Source of the DNA: Nitrosopumilaceae archaeon
GTDB taxonomy: Archaea > Thermoproteota > Nitrososphaeria > Nitrososphaerales > Nitrosopumilaceae
Direction: 5' to 3'
Assembly (NCBI GenBank): GCA_028279545.1
Contig: JANQNN010000012.1
Coordinates: 62,001-126,000 of the forward strand
Length of the DNA: 64,000 nt
Part shown: positions 33,289 to 41,589 of the stretch, one piece after another
Numbering within the stretch: position 1 is the stretch's first letter
Layout: each line of letters opens with the position of its first letter
The notes under the pieces: model-generated
Told to the model about the DNA's origin: nothing
Seen by the model: only the letters and a program-made list of their open reading frames with translations
Database searches by the model: none
Program-made: the position numbers and the translations under genes

Positions 33289-33885
33289 TTAATTTAAAAT
33301 TATTTTATTTATCCCATCTATCCATTTTTGACTTTCTTCAGATTCTAAAACTATTCTATCAAACTCATGATTCTTTAATTCTATGGTAATAATTCCATTT
33401 TCTCCATTTTTTGTAAACCAGAATTCCTTGTTTTCACCCTCTGTATGATAAGTTCCAGCCTTTATGGTATTAGGAACAAATGTTCCAGGATTTCTAATGT
33501 CAGATGCGGATTGTTTTGGAAGTTGATCATTAACGCCATTGATATTTTCTAGAGGAATAGAAATTGGATCCCATCTAAAGGCTAAAAAATTAGCAGAATC
33601 ATTTAGATTAATTTCTAAAGAATCTTCTATAATTTCCAGGTTAATCTGGCTTTGATTTGTAGGATTTGTAAAAATATTTTCAGGATTCGAAAATGATTCC
33701 ATTAAGGCAAATCCAACGATTAGATTGATTCCAAACAAAATCCCGCCTAAAATTAAACATCTTTTTGCTTTTTGGGGGTCGTCTTTTCTAATTGCAAAAA
33801 AGGCTATGGCCCCACCAATTAGATGCAAAAATATTGGAAGAAGATACCATGTTTTGCTGCGTGTTTTTAGGTTTTGAGATGACAA
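33289..33885 (-). CDS. membrane protein with two N-terminal helices and outside domain
   Basis: 198 residues from a TTG. Two hydrophobic helices (about 12-32 and 42-63) separated by a basic turn (RKDDPQKAKR), then an outside or inside beta-rich domain (INLEIIEDSLEINLNDSANF, NGENGIITIELKNHEFDRIV). The helix-turn-helix membrane unit with DDPxKAK resembles a common archaeal zinc-ribbon/membrane hairpin unit. I cannot name a function. Convergent with the nitroreductase gene. Confidence 0.65.
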   Translation of the reverse strand: MSSQNLKTRSKTWYLLPIFLHLIGGAIAFFAIRKDDPQKAKRCLILGGILFGINLIVGFALMESFSNPENIFTNPTNQSQINLEIIEDSLEINLNDSANFLAFRWDPISIPLENINGVNDQLPKQSASDIRNPGTFVPNTIKAGTYHTEGENKEFWFTKNGENGIITIELKNHEFDRIVLESEESQKWIDGINKIILN

Positions 33886-33965
33886 TTACGTGTAATTTTT
33901 AATTTCTCAAGTAAAAAACTTACGAACAAAAGAGAAGCTTCTAGAAAGAAATTATTTTTAATTCG

Positions 33966-34535
33966 TTAACTCGAAGATTTTCTTAAAATCACGTAAATTG
34001 AATCGTCTTTTTCCATTTCAGTATAGTGATTAATTTTCAAGATATCAAAACTGTTTCCAATAATTTTTTTTAAACCATCAATCTGATATTTAGTAAATAA
34101 CATTCCTTCAATGTTTTCATCTTTATCTCCTCTCCAAAAAGAATGAAAAGCTATTCCATTAGAGTTTAGGATTTCATTTTGCCTCTGAAAGGATTTTTTT
34201 AATTCTTGGCCTGTTATGTGGTGTAATACTTTGTTTGAATAAACACAATCAAATTTCCTATCAGTTTGAAGAGTTACTGCATCTAATTTTAATAAATCAG
34301 CATCAGGATTTTGCTTTTCGTATCTGTCTAGAAATATCTGTGAAGAATCTGAACCTGTAACTAAGTACTTTTTTCTTAAAATATCTAAATCCTTTCCAGG
34401 ACCCATTCCTAACTCAAAAACTGAGGATTTTTCAGGTAAGAAATCTTGTAAAATTTTGATTAATTCTTTTCCATCATAGCCTTCAGCAATTTTGATGTAC
34501 TGGTCAACTCCTTTTTCAGAATCATAAAACTCCAT
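33966..34535 (-). CDS. SAM-dependent methyltransferase (class I)
   Basis: 189 residues. Motif I is VFELGMGPGKDLDILRKK (GxGxG variant GMGPG), motif II around VTGSDSSQIFLDRYE (acidic residue D), and motif IV FDCVYSNKVLHHITG. The fold is class I methyltransferase. The Asn and His in the post-motif region fit a small-molecule enzyme such as a Trm9- or UbiE-like one; substrate unknown. A palindromic CTATATAG 72 bp upstream on the minus strand is the probable TATA box. Confidence 0.88.
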   Translation of the reverse strand: MEFYDSEKGVDQYIKIAEGYDGKELIKILQDFLPEKSSVFELGMGPGKDLDILRKKYLVTGSDSSQIFLDRYEKQNPDADLLKLDAVTLQTDRKFDCVYSNKVLHHITGQELKKSFQRQNEILNSNGIAFHSFWRGDKDENIEGMLFTKYQIDGLKKIIGNSFDILKINHYTEMEKDDSIYVILRKSSS

Positions 34536-34606
34536 ATTGAACCTGTATTCTTTTCTAATTTATTTTCATTGAGAGGGTCTTGTATTTTTTAATAAATCTC
34601 AGTTTT

Positions 34607-34614
34607 CTATATAG
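34607..34614. promoter_or_regulatory. CTATATAG palindromic TATA-like box
   Basis: CTATATAG lies 72 bp before the methyltransferase ATG (34535, minus strand), so transcription could start near 34580 with a leader of about 45 nt. As the box is palindromic, a plus-strand transcript is equally possible, but nothing convincing is encoded downstream: 34615-35015 (about 400 bp) is AT-rich with no gene I can support. Confidence 0.45.
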
Positions 34615-35021
34615 TGATTAATGCCGCAGCATCACAACTTGCTGACCCAACTAAACTACCAAATTTTGCACTAAGCCAGACATATGCATTAGCTACAGTA
34701 GATGAGTCTATTACCCCACTTTGTTTCCAACACAAAACTTGCGTGAACCATTCAAACATTTCACAAATAATTAAAAAAAATAGTATAATTGACCTTGTGT
34801 GTAATAAATGAGCAAACAATTTAATTTTTTAAACAAATATCAGTAGATTTTTTTAATTTCGAACTCAATTATTCCCAAAATTTTCAATTTCTTAAAATAA
34901 AGAATAAATGTAAAAAACCCAACTTTGAGAAATTAGTAGATTTACTAAATCTCCGTAAAGCACCATAATTTACCGATTCTAAGGTCGACTTGTTTTAGTA
35001 TTCAAATTGTAAAGTGTGACT

Positions 35022-35435
35022 ATGCAAACCTACAATCTTGAACGAACTTCGGGGATTTCACTTCTTTGTGATAATATTTTGGGTGTAAATGAGGATATTT
35101 TTTTGGTATCATCTTTGAACAAAAATGGAAAAGCAAGAGAGTTTAAAATTTCTAACGATAGAATAATTTCAAAAATGACAAAACAAGAAACTGAAATGCT
35201 TTTCATGCAAAGATCCTTACAAACCTCTCTAGGTATGGAATTTGATGATCTAATTGGACCCCTTAATTTTATTACTGTACAAAGAGAAACATTACTGGAA
35301 TTTATTTTTCCTTATTCACACGGAACAATTCTTGTTATGTGTAATTTGGGAGTTGTGCCTAATTTTCTTGCAAAAAAAATTTCATATTTGATTAGGGATT
35401 TTGAATGGCAAGTAACTAATTCCATTTGTGATTAA
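35022..35435 (+). CDS. small cytosolic protein, possibly distant member of the 2.05/11.4-kb family
   Basis: 137 residues from the ATG at 35022 (a GTG lies two codons upstream). It has a CDNILGVNEDIFLVSSL start, a helix (QRSLQTSLGMEFDDLIGPLN) and a closing strand-helix block (GTILVMCNLGVVPNFLAKKI). The placement of ILG..EDI, the SL..SLGM.F..L.G.L segment and the GTILV strand resembles the two paralogues elsewhere in the window, but identity is low. The stop overlaps the next ATG (TAATG), coupling it to a zinc-finger mini-protein. Confidence 0.65.
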   Translation: MQTYNLERTSGISLLCDNILGVNEDIFLVSSLNKNGKAREFKISNDRIISKMTKQETEMLFMQRSLQTSLGMEFDDLIGPLNFITVQRETLLEFIFPYSHGTILVMCNLGVVPNFLAKKISYLIRDFEWQVTNSICD

Positions 35436-35587
35436 TGCCTGATGAAAACTGTCGTCATTGTGGTAAGCATCTAAAAAAATACTTGAAATGTGCAAATTGT
35501 AATATTTTATTCCAAGAAATTTGTTCTGGTTGTGGAAGAACAACTTTGCCAAAGTATCACAAATGTATTAATTCACTAGTGGTTTGA
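35435..35587 (+). CDS. 50-residue double zinc-finger protein
   Basis: The ATG overlaps the previous stop. Three Cys pairs are visible: CRHCGKHL, CANCNILF, CSGCGRTT, with a final YHKC. The protein at 52666-52818 has the same order (CRICGCE, CPDCSLI, CKCCKN, HNHLKC), so the two are a family. It is coupled to the preceding small protein. A zinc-mediated adaptor is likely; function unknown. Confidence 0.7.
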   Translation: MPDENCRHCGKHLKKYLKCANCNILFQEICSGCGRTTLPKYHKCINSLVV

Positions 35588-35680
35588 TTCTATTTAGTTT
35601 TAGTAATCTTTTAGCAAATTACTTAGGGTTGGTAAACTATCAAGGATATTTTTTTAGATCAAATTTTAATCTCCATACTA

Positions 35681-35803
35681 ATGCAGAAAGTAAAATGTCC
35701 AAAATGTGGAAACTCTAAGACTGAAATTTTACGACAAGGGAAATTTTCAAATGATGTTTTGTTTTGTCCTTCTTGTGATGATATTTGTAAAAGAGGTGAA
35801 TAA
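35681..35803 (+). CDS. 40-residue zinc-ribbon protein
   Basis: ATG-started frame with CPKCGNSKTEI, a strand, then CPSCDDICKR: a classical zinc ribbon with a charged tail. The TFIIS-like or RPB9-like ribbon fold is suggested by the spacing. It sits 94 bp after the double-finger gene on the same strand. Confidence 0.7.
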   Translation: MQKVKCPKCGNSKTEILRQGKFSNDVLFCPSCDDICKRGE

Positions 35804-35810
35804 TTTTATT

Positions 35811-35818
35811 CTATATAG
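35811..35818 (+). promoter_or_regulatory. CTATATAG TATA-like box
   Basis: CTATATAG directly after the zinc-ribbon gene stop; transcription would begin about 27 bp later, near 35845, upstream of the ATG at 35891. It is the fourth of five such boxes between 34.6 and 40.6 kb counting in order of position only as listed here. Confidence 0.4.
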
Positions 35819-35890
35819 ATTACAAAAATTTTGGTTATTACAGGAAATAACTACGATTATGTTTTAAGTGGTTATGCATCAAATGATTTA

Positions 35891-36022
35891 ATGACTGCTC
35901 CACACTTCCCTGAGCAAGAAGATTACTCATTTTCGCAAATTCTAAGGTCAAAAGAGATAGCAGCCATTCTCAAGCAGGTTGTCAAAGAGTCAAGAGTCGA
36001 TTATTCATCAAAAGTGCGATGA
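35891..36022 (+). CDS. possible 43-residue protein
   Basis: From the ATG at 35891: MTAPHFPEQEDYSFSQILRS followed by a helix (KEIAAILKQVVKESR) and a basic end. The frame is open back to a TTG at 35831, but the TATA-like box at 35811 would start transcription near 35845, so the short form is preferred. No family recognised. The next gene is pstS, 325 bp downstream. Confidence 0.45.
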   Translation: MTAPHFPEQEDYSFSQILRSKEIAAILKQVVKESRVDYSSKVR

Positions 36023-36266
36023 TGGGAAGAACAAAAAATTTTAAAAAAATTTTAATTTTTTAACAAAATTAATGGGAATATTCTAGGTGAATTTTAAGAA
36101 TTTTGGCTAATTGGCCTCAAGATATAATCATCTTAAAAGCATCAAAAAAATTTCTAATTAAAATTTGAATTTCAATATCATTTGGTTTACAAATAATTTT
36201 TGGTGCGATCTTGTCTATTACAGAAAAAAAGATTCTCTAATGATTAATAGATCTTTAATCTATAAA

Positions 36267-36274
36267 CTATATAG
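36267..36274 (+). promoter_or_regulatory. pstS promoter (CTATATAG) in the 325-bp upstream gap
   Basis: CTATATAG lies 74 bp before the pstS ATG, giving a leader of about 45 nt. AGATAATAGATC follows and TAATCTATAA precedes it, so AGAT-type sequences flank the box. The remainder of the gap (36023-36250) is A/T tracts with no gene. Similar boxes precede 37841 and 40612. Confidence 0.55.
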
Positions 36275-36347
36275 ATAATAGATCAACCAAGTATTTCCGT
36301 AATCTATTATTGTTATCTGTAAATATGATACTAAGAGCATTTTTTCA

Positions 36348-37604
36348 ATGAAAGCAATAACGACATCAATACTGATGATTGCAGTTTTAGTTGCAATTGC
36401 CACACCATTTGCCGCAAATGCCGAATCAAAACCAGCCATACCAGATCCAAATTTACAATTTAATCTGGATGGTGCAGGTGCTACATTTCCGTTTCCTCTA
36501 ATTGATTTATGGAGAGTAGAATATGGTAAAGACTTTCCAAATGTAAATCTAAACTATCAATCAATTGGAAGTGGTGGCGGAGTTAAACAACACATTGAAA
36601 AAACTGTTAACTTTGCAGCCTCAGATAAACCAATGAGTGATGCCGAAAGAGAACTAGCACCAGGTACACTTCATATTCCTGAAGCTATTGGAGGAGTAGT
36701 AGTTGTATACAATATTCCAGAGGTTCCTGACAAAGGATTAAAATTAACTGGAGATGAAGTAGCTGATATCTTTTTGGGCAAGATTACAAAGTGGAATGAT
36801 CCCAGAATTGCATCACACAATCCAGGTGTAAATCTTCCAGATAGGGAAATTGTTACAGCACATCGTTCTGATGGATCTGGAACTACTTTCGTATTCACTG
36901 AATACTTAACTAGAATTAGTCCAGAGTGGGACGAGCAAGTAGGGAAAGGAAAATCTGTTCCATGGCCTACAGGTTTAGCAGCTGCAGGTAATGAAGGGGT
37001 AGCAGGAATTGTAAAATCAACTCCTTATTCGGTGGGTTACATTGAATTAGCATATGCATTCCAAACAGGAATTGCTTACGCCTCAATTCAAAACCATGAT
37101 GGTACAGCATTTATCGAACCAACATTAAAGAGCCTTGCTGCTGCCTCAAGTGGAGTTGCAGATAGCCTTCCAAAAGCAGAGGAGAGTTGGGTTCCAGTAT
37201 CTTTAACAGATGCACCAGGACCAGATTCATATCCAATTGCAACATTCACATATCTTCTAGTATATGATGACCTAAAGCCAGTAACTAAAAACAAACAACA
37301 AGCTCAAGCAGTGATTCACATGATTCATTGGATGATAACAGAAGGACAGGAGTTCTCACCTGATCTACTTTATGTTCCTTTAGCTGACAAAGTTGTAGAA
37401 ATTGGCAAACGAGGCTTATCTCAGGTAACCTATGGAGGTGAACCTCTTTGGGAATATTCAGGGGATGCTATGGACACCTCAGAGTATGAAATACCAAAAT
37501 GGATTAGAGATAACGCCAAATGGTGGGCAGAAGGATTGATCACAGATCAAGACTACATAAATGGACTACAATACCTAATTTCACAGGGTATTCTTAAAGT
37601 CTAA
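36348..37604 (+). CDS. pstS: phosphate ABC transporter substrate-binding protein with C-terminal surface domain
   Basis: 418 residues, signal peptide about 1-24 (ANAE). Phosphate-binding blocks are GAGATFPFPLIDLW (about 42-55), YQSIGSGGGVKQ (about 70-81), AASDKPMSD, and HRSDGSGTTFVFTEYL. The middle TKWNDPRI is a family hallmark. The C-terminal 40 residues (IPKWIRDNAKWWAEGLITDQ then DYINGLQYLISQGILKV) are the WAEGLI-type thaumarchaeal surface domain, so this protein is probably held at the cell surface through that domain rather than by a lipid or membrane helix. It binds phosphate outside the cell for the PstCAB importer, encoded from 40612. Confidence 0.95.
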   Translation: MKAITTSILMIAVLVAIATPFAANAESKPAIPDPNLQFNLDGAGATFPFPLIDLWRVEYGKDFPNVNLNYQSIGSGGGVKQHIEKTVNFAASDKPMSDAERELAPGTLHIPEAIGGVVVVYNIPEVPDKGLKLTGDEVADIFLGKITKWNDPRIASHNPGVNLPDREIVTAHRSDGSGTTFVFTEYLTRISPEWDEQVGKGKSVPWPTGLAAAGNEGVAGIVKSTPYSVGYIELAYAFQTGIAYASIQNHDGTAFIEPTLKSLAAASSGVADSLPKAEESWVPVSLTDAPGPDSYPIATFTYLLVYDDLKPVTKNKQQAQAVIHMIHWMITEGQEFSPDLLYVPLADKVVEIGKRGLSQVTYGGEPLWEYSGDAMDTSEYEIPKWIRDNAKWWAEGLITDQDYINGLQYLISQGILKV

Positions 37605-37749
37605 CCTTTTTCCTTTTTTAACTCGATCAATTTTTTCCAATCTTTAAAGTCTTAACAAACTTACAATCATGTTTTATTTTTTCAATTCATCTTAAAAAAT
37701 AATTTTTGATTTAATCTACAAATAGAATATTTTTAATTTTGAAAATTTT

Positions 37750-37757
37750 CTATATAG
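37750..37757 (+). promoter_or_regulatory. CTATATAG promoter of the three-repeat secreted gene
   Basis: CTATATAG lies 91 bp before the ATG at 37841; predicted transcription start about 37780 leaves a leader of about 60 nt. This argues against the longer frame that opens at 37739, because it would begin upstream of the transcript. Confidence 0.5.
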
Positions 37758-37840
37758 TATTACGAGAACTATCTACCATTATGTTCTATCCGCATAGAAT
37801 ATGTGTAGATCTTATAATCAAAAAGAGAAACTTTCAATCA

Positions 37841-39415
37841 ATGATTACACATAACGCAAAAATGACGACAACACTTGGTTTAATTGCAGTAATTGCAGTT
37901 GCATCCATGACAGGACTTTCCCAGGCATTTGCTGAGGGGGAAACCAAATACAAAATGGCAGACGATGTTCAAGCAATTTTTACCTTCGAGTTTAGAGACG
38001 GGGTAGAAGTTATTGAATTTCCTGTGTTTAAAATGGCTGAAGGTTATGTAAACAAGAATATTTCACCATCATTTTCCGTGGAAGGAGTAGTTGGACCATC
38101 ATCACCTCATTTGCATAAAGCTTTAGATGATGCCTTCAAGTACAAACAGAATCCGGGTTTTGAGTGGAACTATAAGCTGTTTAAAGTAAATGTTGATTTT
38201 GTAAAAAATGGAACAAGTGTAAAGACATTACCATACCATGATTGCTATGTTGTTGATTACAAAGTAAAAACCCTTACTGATGACTATGAATCATATATGT
38301 CATCTAAGACTGGTTTTTCAATCATCGATGATATAGACTTTACATGTGGAGGACTAAAAACAGTGGCTAACCTTAAAGACCTTCGACAAATAAGTACAAA
38401 CGCAGCATATGTTGAAACTCCTTTCGATTTTGCTGGGGATGTACGAGCATTTGTTACATTTGAGTTTGATGAAGGAATTGAAGTAATTGAATTCCCATAC
38501 TTTCAAACAAATGATGGATTTGAAGAATCAACAGGTAATGTAGTACCTGGATTTTCAGTAGAATCAACCATCAAAGAACATCCTCTTTTAGACAAAGCAA
38601 TTCAAAAAGCTAGAAGCAATGGTGGCCTAAAATTTGGTGCCAATACAGACTTTGAAGCTACGGTAGACTTTAAAAAAGGTGATCAGGTTTTAAGAACTCT
38701 TGAATACCGAGACTGTCGCGTTGCTGATGGTAAAATTACTACTTTAGTTGACAAAGAAGAAGGCTTTACCGGAAAAAGTGGATTCGCTATAGTAGAAGAG
38801 GTTGAATTCTTATGTATAGGTCTACATACTGTAAACCATTCCTTCTATGACTTTCCTCGCATAACCAAAACTTCATTGATAGAAACAACATTTCCATCTC
38901 ATGAGTACCCATTAGGTAAAGATGGTCCAAGAGCCGTTGCTACTTTTACATATGATCATGGGGTTGAAGTGATTGATTTTCCAATCTTTGATCAAGGTGA
39001 TGTATTGGTAAAGTCAGGTCCAACCTTTGAATTGGAAGGAGTTGTTGGTGATTATCCAATGCTTTATGAGCATGTTGAAGATAATTTGACTCTAGTAAAT
39101 ACCACTGGTGCGAACAACTTCCTAAATCTATTCCAAGTGGATATAGAATTAATCAATGATGGTAAGGTCGTTAGAGGTTTCAACTATGTGGATTGTAGAG
39201 TGACAGATTATGATGTAAAAACCCAAAGAGACAAAGAAGAAAGTTACTTCAAAGGTTTTGCACATTCCAATACATTTGACTTTACATGTCAGGGATACCA
39301 CCCAAACAGTCCAATATATGATGCATTGTTTACAGGATTTGAAAAAGCCCAAACAATCAACACAACAGACCTCAGAGATACCCATGATTGGGATATAGGT
39401 TTCTACGTACAGTAG
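37841..39415 (+). CDS. secreted three-repeat protein of the phosphate locus
   Basis: 524 residues, signal peptide about 1-31 (SQAFAEG). Three copies of a domain of about 160-170 residues follow, each opening with a matching strand: QAIFTFEFRDGVEVIEFPVF, RAFVTFEFDEGIEVIEFPYF, RAVATFTYDHGVEVIDFPIF, and each holding two Cys in matched places (YHDCYVVDYK ... DFTCGG; YRDCRVADGK ... EFLCIG; YVDCRVTDYD ... DFTCQG), likely a disulfide per repeat. I know no function. Position between pstS and the PhoU/pst genes, with the same promoter box, suggests it acts in phosphate capture at the surface. Confidence 0.75.
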   Translation: MITHNAKMTTTLGLIAVIAVASMTGLSQAFAEGETKYKMADDVQAIFTFEFRDGVEVIEFPVFKMAEGYVNKNISPSFSVEGVVGPSSPHLHKALDDAFKYKQNPGFEWNYKLFKVNVDFVKNGTSVKTLPYHDCYVVDYKVKTLTDDYESYMSSKTGFSIIDDIDFTCGGLKTVANLKDLRQISTNAAYVETPFDFAGDVRAFVTFEFDEGIEVIEFPYFQTNDGFEESTGNVVPGFSVESTIKEHPLLDKAIQKARSNGGLKFGANTDFEATVDFKKGDQVLRTLEYRDCRVADGKITTLVDKEEGFTGKSGFAIVEEVEFLCIGLHTVNHSFYDFPRITKTSLIETTFPSHEYPLGKDGPRAVATFTYDHGVEVIDFPIFDQGDVLVKSGPTFELEGVVGDYPMLYEHVEDNLTLVNTTGANNFLNLFQVDIELINDGKVVRGFNYVDCRVTDYDVKTQRDKEESYFKGFAHSNTFDFTCQGYHPNSPIYDALFTGFEKAQTINTTDLRDTHDWDIGFYVQ

Positions 39416-39448
39416 AACTATTTTCTTTTTATTTTTTATTTTTTAAAA

Positions 39449-40492
39449 TTATTCTTGAGAAATAATACTCTGAATATTTTCATCAATTGCTACTTCCGAT
39501 ATATCAATTGAATATTCTGCAATTCTTCTTAAATCCTCAAGAACAAATCGTATGATAGTAGAGTTTTTTTCGGATTCTTTAAGATTGCTCATGATTTTTT
39601 TCTCTTCTTCAATAACAAGATTAACTTTTTCAGCAACCCTTTCTCCTTTTTCAAAATCATGAGTTTGGACTGCTGTAATTGATTCCTCAAAAACTTCTAC
39701 TGATTTCTCAGAGATGTTTTTTATTTTATTCATTATTTTTGGCTCAATCTTTCCATCAATGAATTTAATTCTTTTTGCAATAAGACTTGCATGATCAGCT
39801 ATTCTTTCTATTCTACTTACAATTGTATTATATCCAAGACAGTCTGATGGTTTACGTAATCCCATGTCTTGCAAAATACTTGCATTGGAAACAGCTAAAA
39901 CTAAGTTACGTCTCATATAGAGTCCAAATCTATCTACCTCATCATCCATATCTATTACTCCATTTCCATGTTCAATGTCTACTTCAGATAATGATTCGAT
40001 TGCTTCTTGAACCATATTGTTTGCCATTAAGTACATTCTCTTTAATGCAGTGTCAAAGGAAAGTTCAGGAAGTCTTGTTAGAACTTGGATTGTAATTAAT
40101 TCTGAACTAGATTCAACTATTTCTGTTCCAATCATTGATACACGAACTAACTCTCGTATAATGTTAAATTGTTCAATTGGAATTCTTATTCCTTTTGTTT
40201 TTATTTTTATTATTTTATAACCTGCAAGATAAGCTGCAATTATTTTTCTTTTGATAGAATCCCCTGAATCTTTTTGACTTGATGTAATTATTGCAGTATG
40301 TTTTTTTCCTTGTTCTTGTTTTTCTTGTGGATATAAAGTAAGAGAGTGATTTAGATTTTTTACGATAGTAACATTTTCTCCAGATTTAATTTTAAATTCA
40401 TCAATCCAATTTTTGGGAATTGAAATAATATATGTAGAACCTCCACTTAATTGCATTTTTCTTGTTTGGATATTGTTTTCAAATCGTTCCAT
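39449..40492 (-). CDS. AbrB-type DNA-binding domain fused to PhoU domain
   Basis: 347 residues. Residues about 10-58 form a swapped-hairpin AbrB domain (RKMQLSGGSTYIISIPKNWI, DEFKIKSGENVTIVKN). The rest is two PhoU-type three-helix bundles (RMYLMANNMVQEAIESLSEV, DRFGLYMRRNLVLAVSNASI, GYNTIVSRIERIADHASLIA, SVEVFEESITAVQTHDFEKG, EDLRRIAEYSIDISEVAID). Such fusions are common in archaea and are taken as phosphate-responsive transcription regulators. It is divergent from pstCAB across a 119-bp gap with a palindromic TATA box, so it probably controls them and itself. Confidence 0.9.
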   Translation of the reverse strand: MERFENNIQTRKMQLSGGSTYIISIPKNWIDEFKIKSGENVTIVKNLNHSLTLYPQEKQEQGKKHTAIITSSQKDSGDSIKRKIIAAYLAGYKIIKIKTKGIRIPIEQFNIIRELVRVSMIGTEIVESSSELITIQVLTRLPELSFDTALKRMYLMANNMVQEAIESLSEVDIEHGNGVIDMDDEVDRFGLYMRRNLVLAVSNASILQDMGLRKPSDCLGYNTIVSRIERIADHASLIAKRIKFIDGKIEPKIMNKIKNISEKSVEVFEESITAVQTHDFEKGERVAEKVNLVIEEEKKIMSNLKESEKNSTIIRFVLEDLRRIAEYSIDISEVAIDENIQSIISQE

Positions 40493-40539
40493 TATGTCAA
40501 ATATAGATAAAATCTCTTAATTACCCTATTGTGTACGAT

Positions 40540-40547
40540 CTATATAG
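40540..40547. promoter_or_regulatory. palindromic TATA box, possible bidirectional promoter of pstC and AbrB-PhoU
   Basis: CTATATAG is its own reverse complement and lies 48 bp from the AbrB-PhoU ATG and 65 bp from the pstC GTG. With a 25-30 bp spacing, starts would fall near 40515 (minus) and 40571 (plus), leaving short leaders on both sides. Confidence 0.5.
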
Positions 40548-40586
40548 TTCTATGATCATCAAATAAAATATGGGAGGATCCTAGAT

Positions 40587-40664
40587 ATGCTAACCAATAT
40601 TGTGAAAGTTTGTGGTAAAAGTAGAATTGCCTTCCCCCAAGTTTGGGCGTGGGCCACTATCTGA
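40587..40664 (+). CDS. possible upstream leader ORF overlapping pstC start
   Basis: GGGAGG at 40572-40577 is well spaced for the ATG at 40587, which opens a 25-codon frame overlapping the pstC GTG (40612) in another frame and ending at 40664. The strong ribosome site belongs to this frame, not to pstC. It might regulate pstC translation by coupling, or be chance. Confidence 0.35.
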   Translation: MLTNIVKVCGKSRIAFPQVWAWATI

Positions 40665-41589
40665 TAAAATTTTTAAAATAGCTGCCACCGTGGCGGGGGT
40701 TTATGTATTAGCCATGATTCTAATTATTTTCTTACAATTAACTACTGAATCCCTTCCTGTTTGGGAAGAAGAAGGTCTTGGTTTTATTACTGGGACTGAT
40801 TGGAACGCAGTTGAAGGAAGGGAATCTTTTGGAGTCTTACCATACATAATCGGTACTTTATTGACCTCTGCAATAGCCATGATAATTGGGGTTCCATTGG
40901 CTATTGGAATAGCAATGTTCGTAATCATAGCCCCTAAAAAAATTGGTAACCCATTAGGATATCTTGTGGAGTTAATTGAGGCAGTTCCAAGTGTAGTTTT
41001 TGGTTTATGGGGACTTTTTATTTTTAGACCAATTTTTGTGGATTGGTTTGAACGACCACTTTATGAGACCTTTGGGGATTCCATTTTCTTATTTGGCTCT
41101 GCCCCCTTTGGATTAGATGTTCTTTCTGCTAGCATTATTCTTGCAATTATGATTATTCCTACAATCTCTGCTATTTCAAGAGAAGTAATGATGGCAGTTC
41201 CCCAACAACAAAAAGAGGCAGCCTATATGCTAGGTTCTACAACTTGGGAAATGTTTAGGATAGCAGTATTTCCTTACTCGAAGGCTGGTTTAATGGGAGC
41301 TTCAATTCTTGGATTAGGTAGGGCTGTAGGAGAAACTATGGCAGTTACTATGCTTATTGGAAATGCTACGGGAATAGGGGCAATTCCCGAAACTTTGTTT
41401 GATCCTGCTCAAACTATGGCAAGCATAATGGCAAATGAATTCATTGAAGCTTCTCCTGCATCAATACATTTACCTGCTCTAATAGGAGTTGGTCTTGTCC
41501 TTCTAGGAATATCTATTGCTATCAATATGACTGCTCATTTCCTTGTTAGACGAATGATAAGGGTTAGAGAGGGGGCAATTAACAATTGA
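40612..41589 (+). CDS. pstC: phosphate ABC transporter permease PstC
   Basis: 325 residues from a GTG; an in-frame stop just upstream excludes a longer form. Six membrane helices, with the PstC blocks GTDWNAVEGRESFGVLPYI, LIEAVPSVVFGLWGLF, ISREVMMAVPQQQKEAAYML (ATPase contact loop) and GLGRAVGETMAVTMLIGN. The protein forms half the membrane channel for phosphate import. It overlaps pstA by 4 bp. Expression is likely from the palindromic box at 40540. Confidence 0.95.
   Translation: MVKVELPSPKFGRGPLSDKIFKIAATVAGVYVLAMILIIFLQLTTESLPVWEEEGLGFITGTDWNAVEGRESFGVLPYIIGTLLTSAIAMIIGVPLAIGIAMFVIIAPKKIGNPLGYLVELIEAVPSVVFGLWGLFIFRPIFVDWFERPLYETFGDSIFLFGSAPFGLDVLSASIILAIMIIPTISAISREVMMAVPQQQKEAAYMLGSTTWEMFRIAVFPYSKAGLMGASILGLGRAVGETMAVTMLIGNATGIGAIPETLFDPAQTMASIMANEFIEASPASIHLPALIGVGLVLLGISIAINMTAHFLVRRMIRVREGAINN

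Noticed and set aside
34614-34819. Overlapping short frames on both strands after the methyltransferase gene
   Set aside because: Neither frame has a family pattern, and the plus-strand frame starts inside the promoter box. Treated as non-coding.
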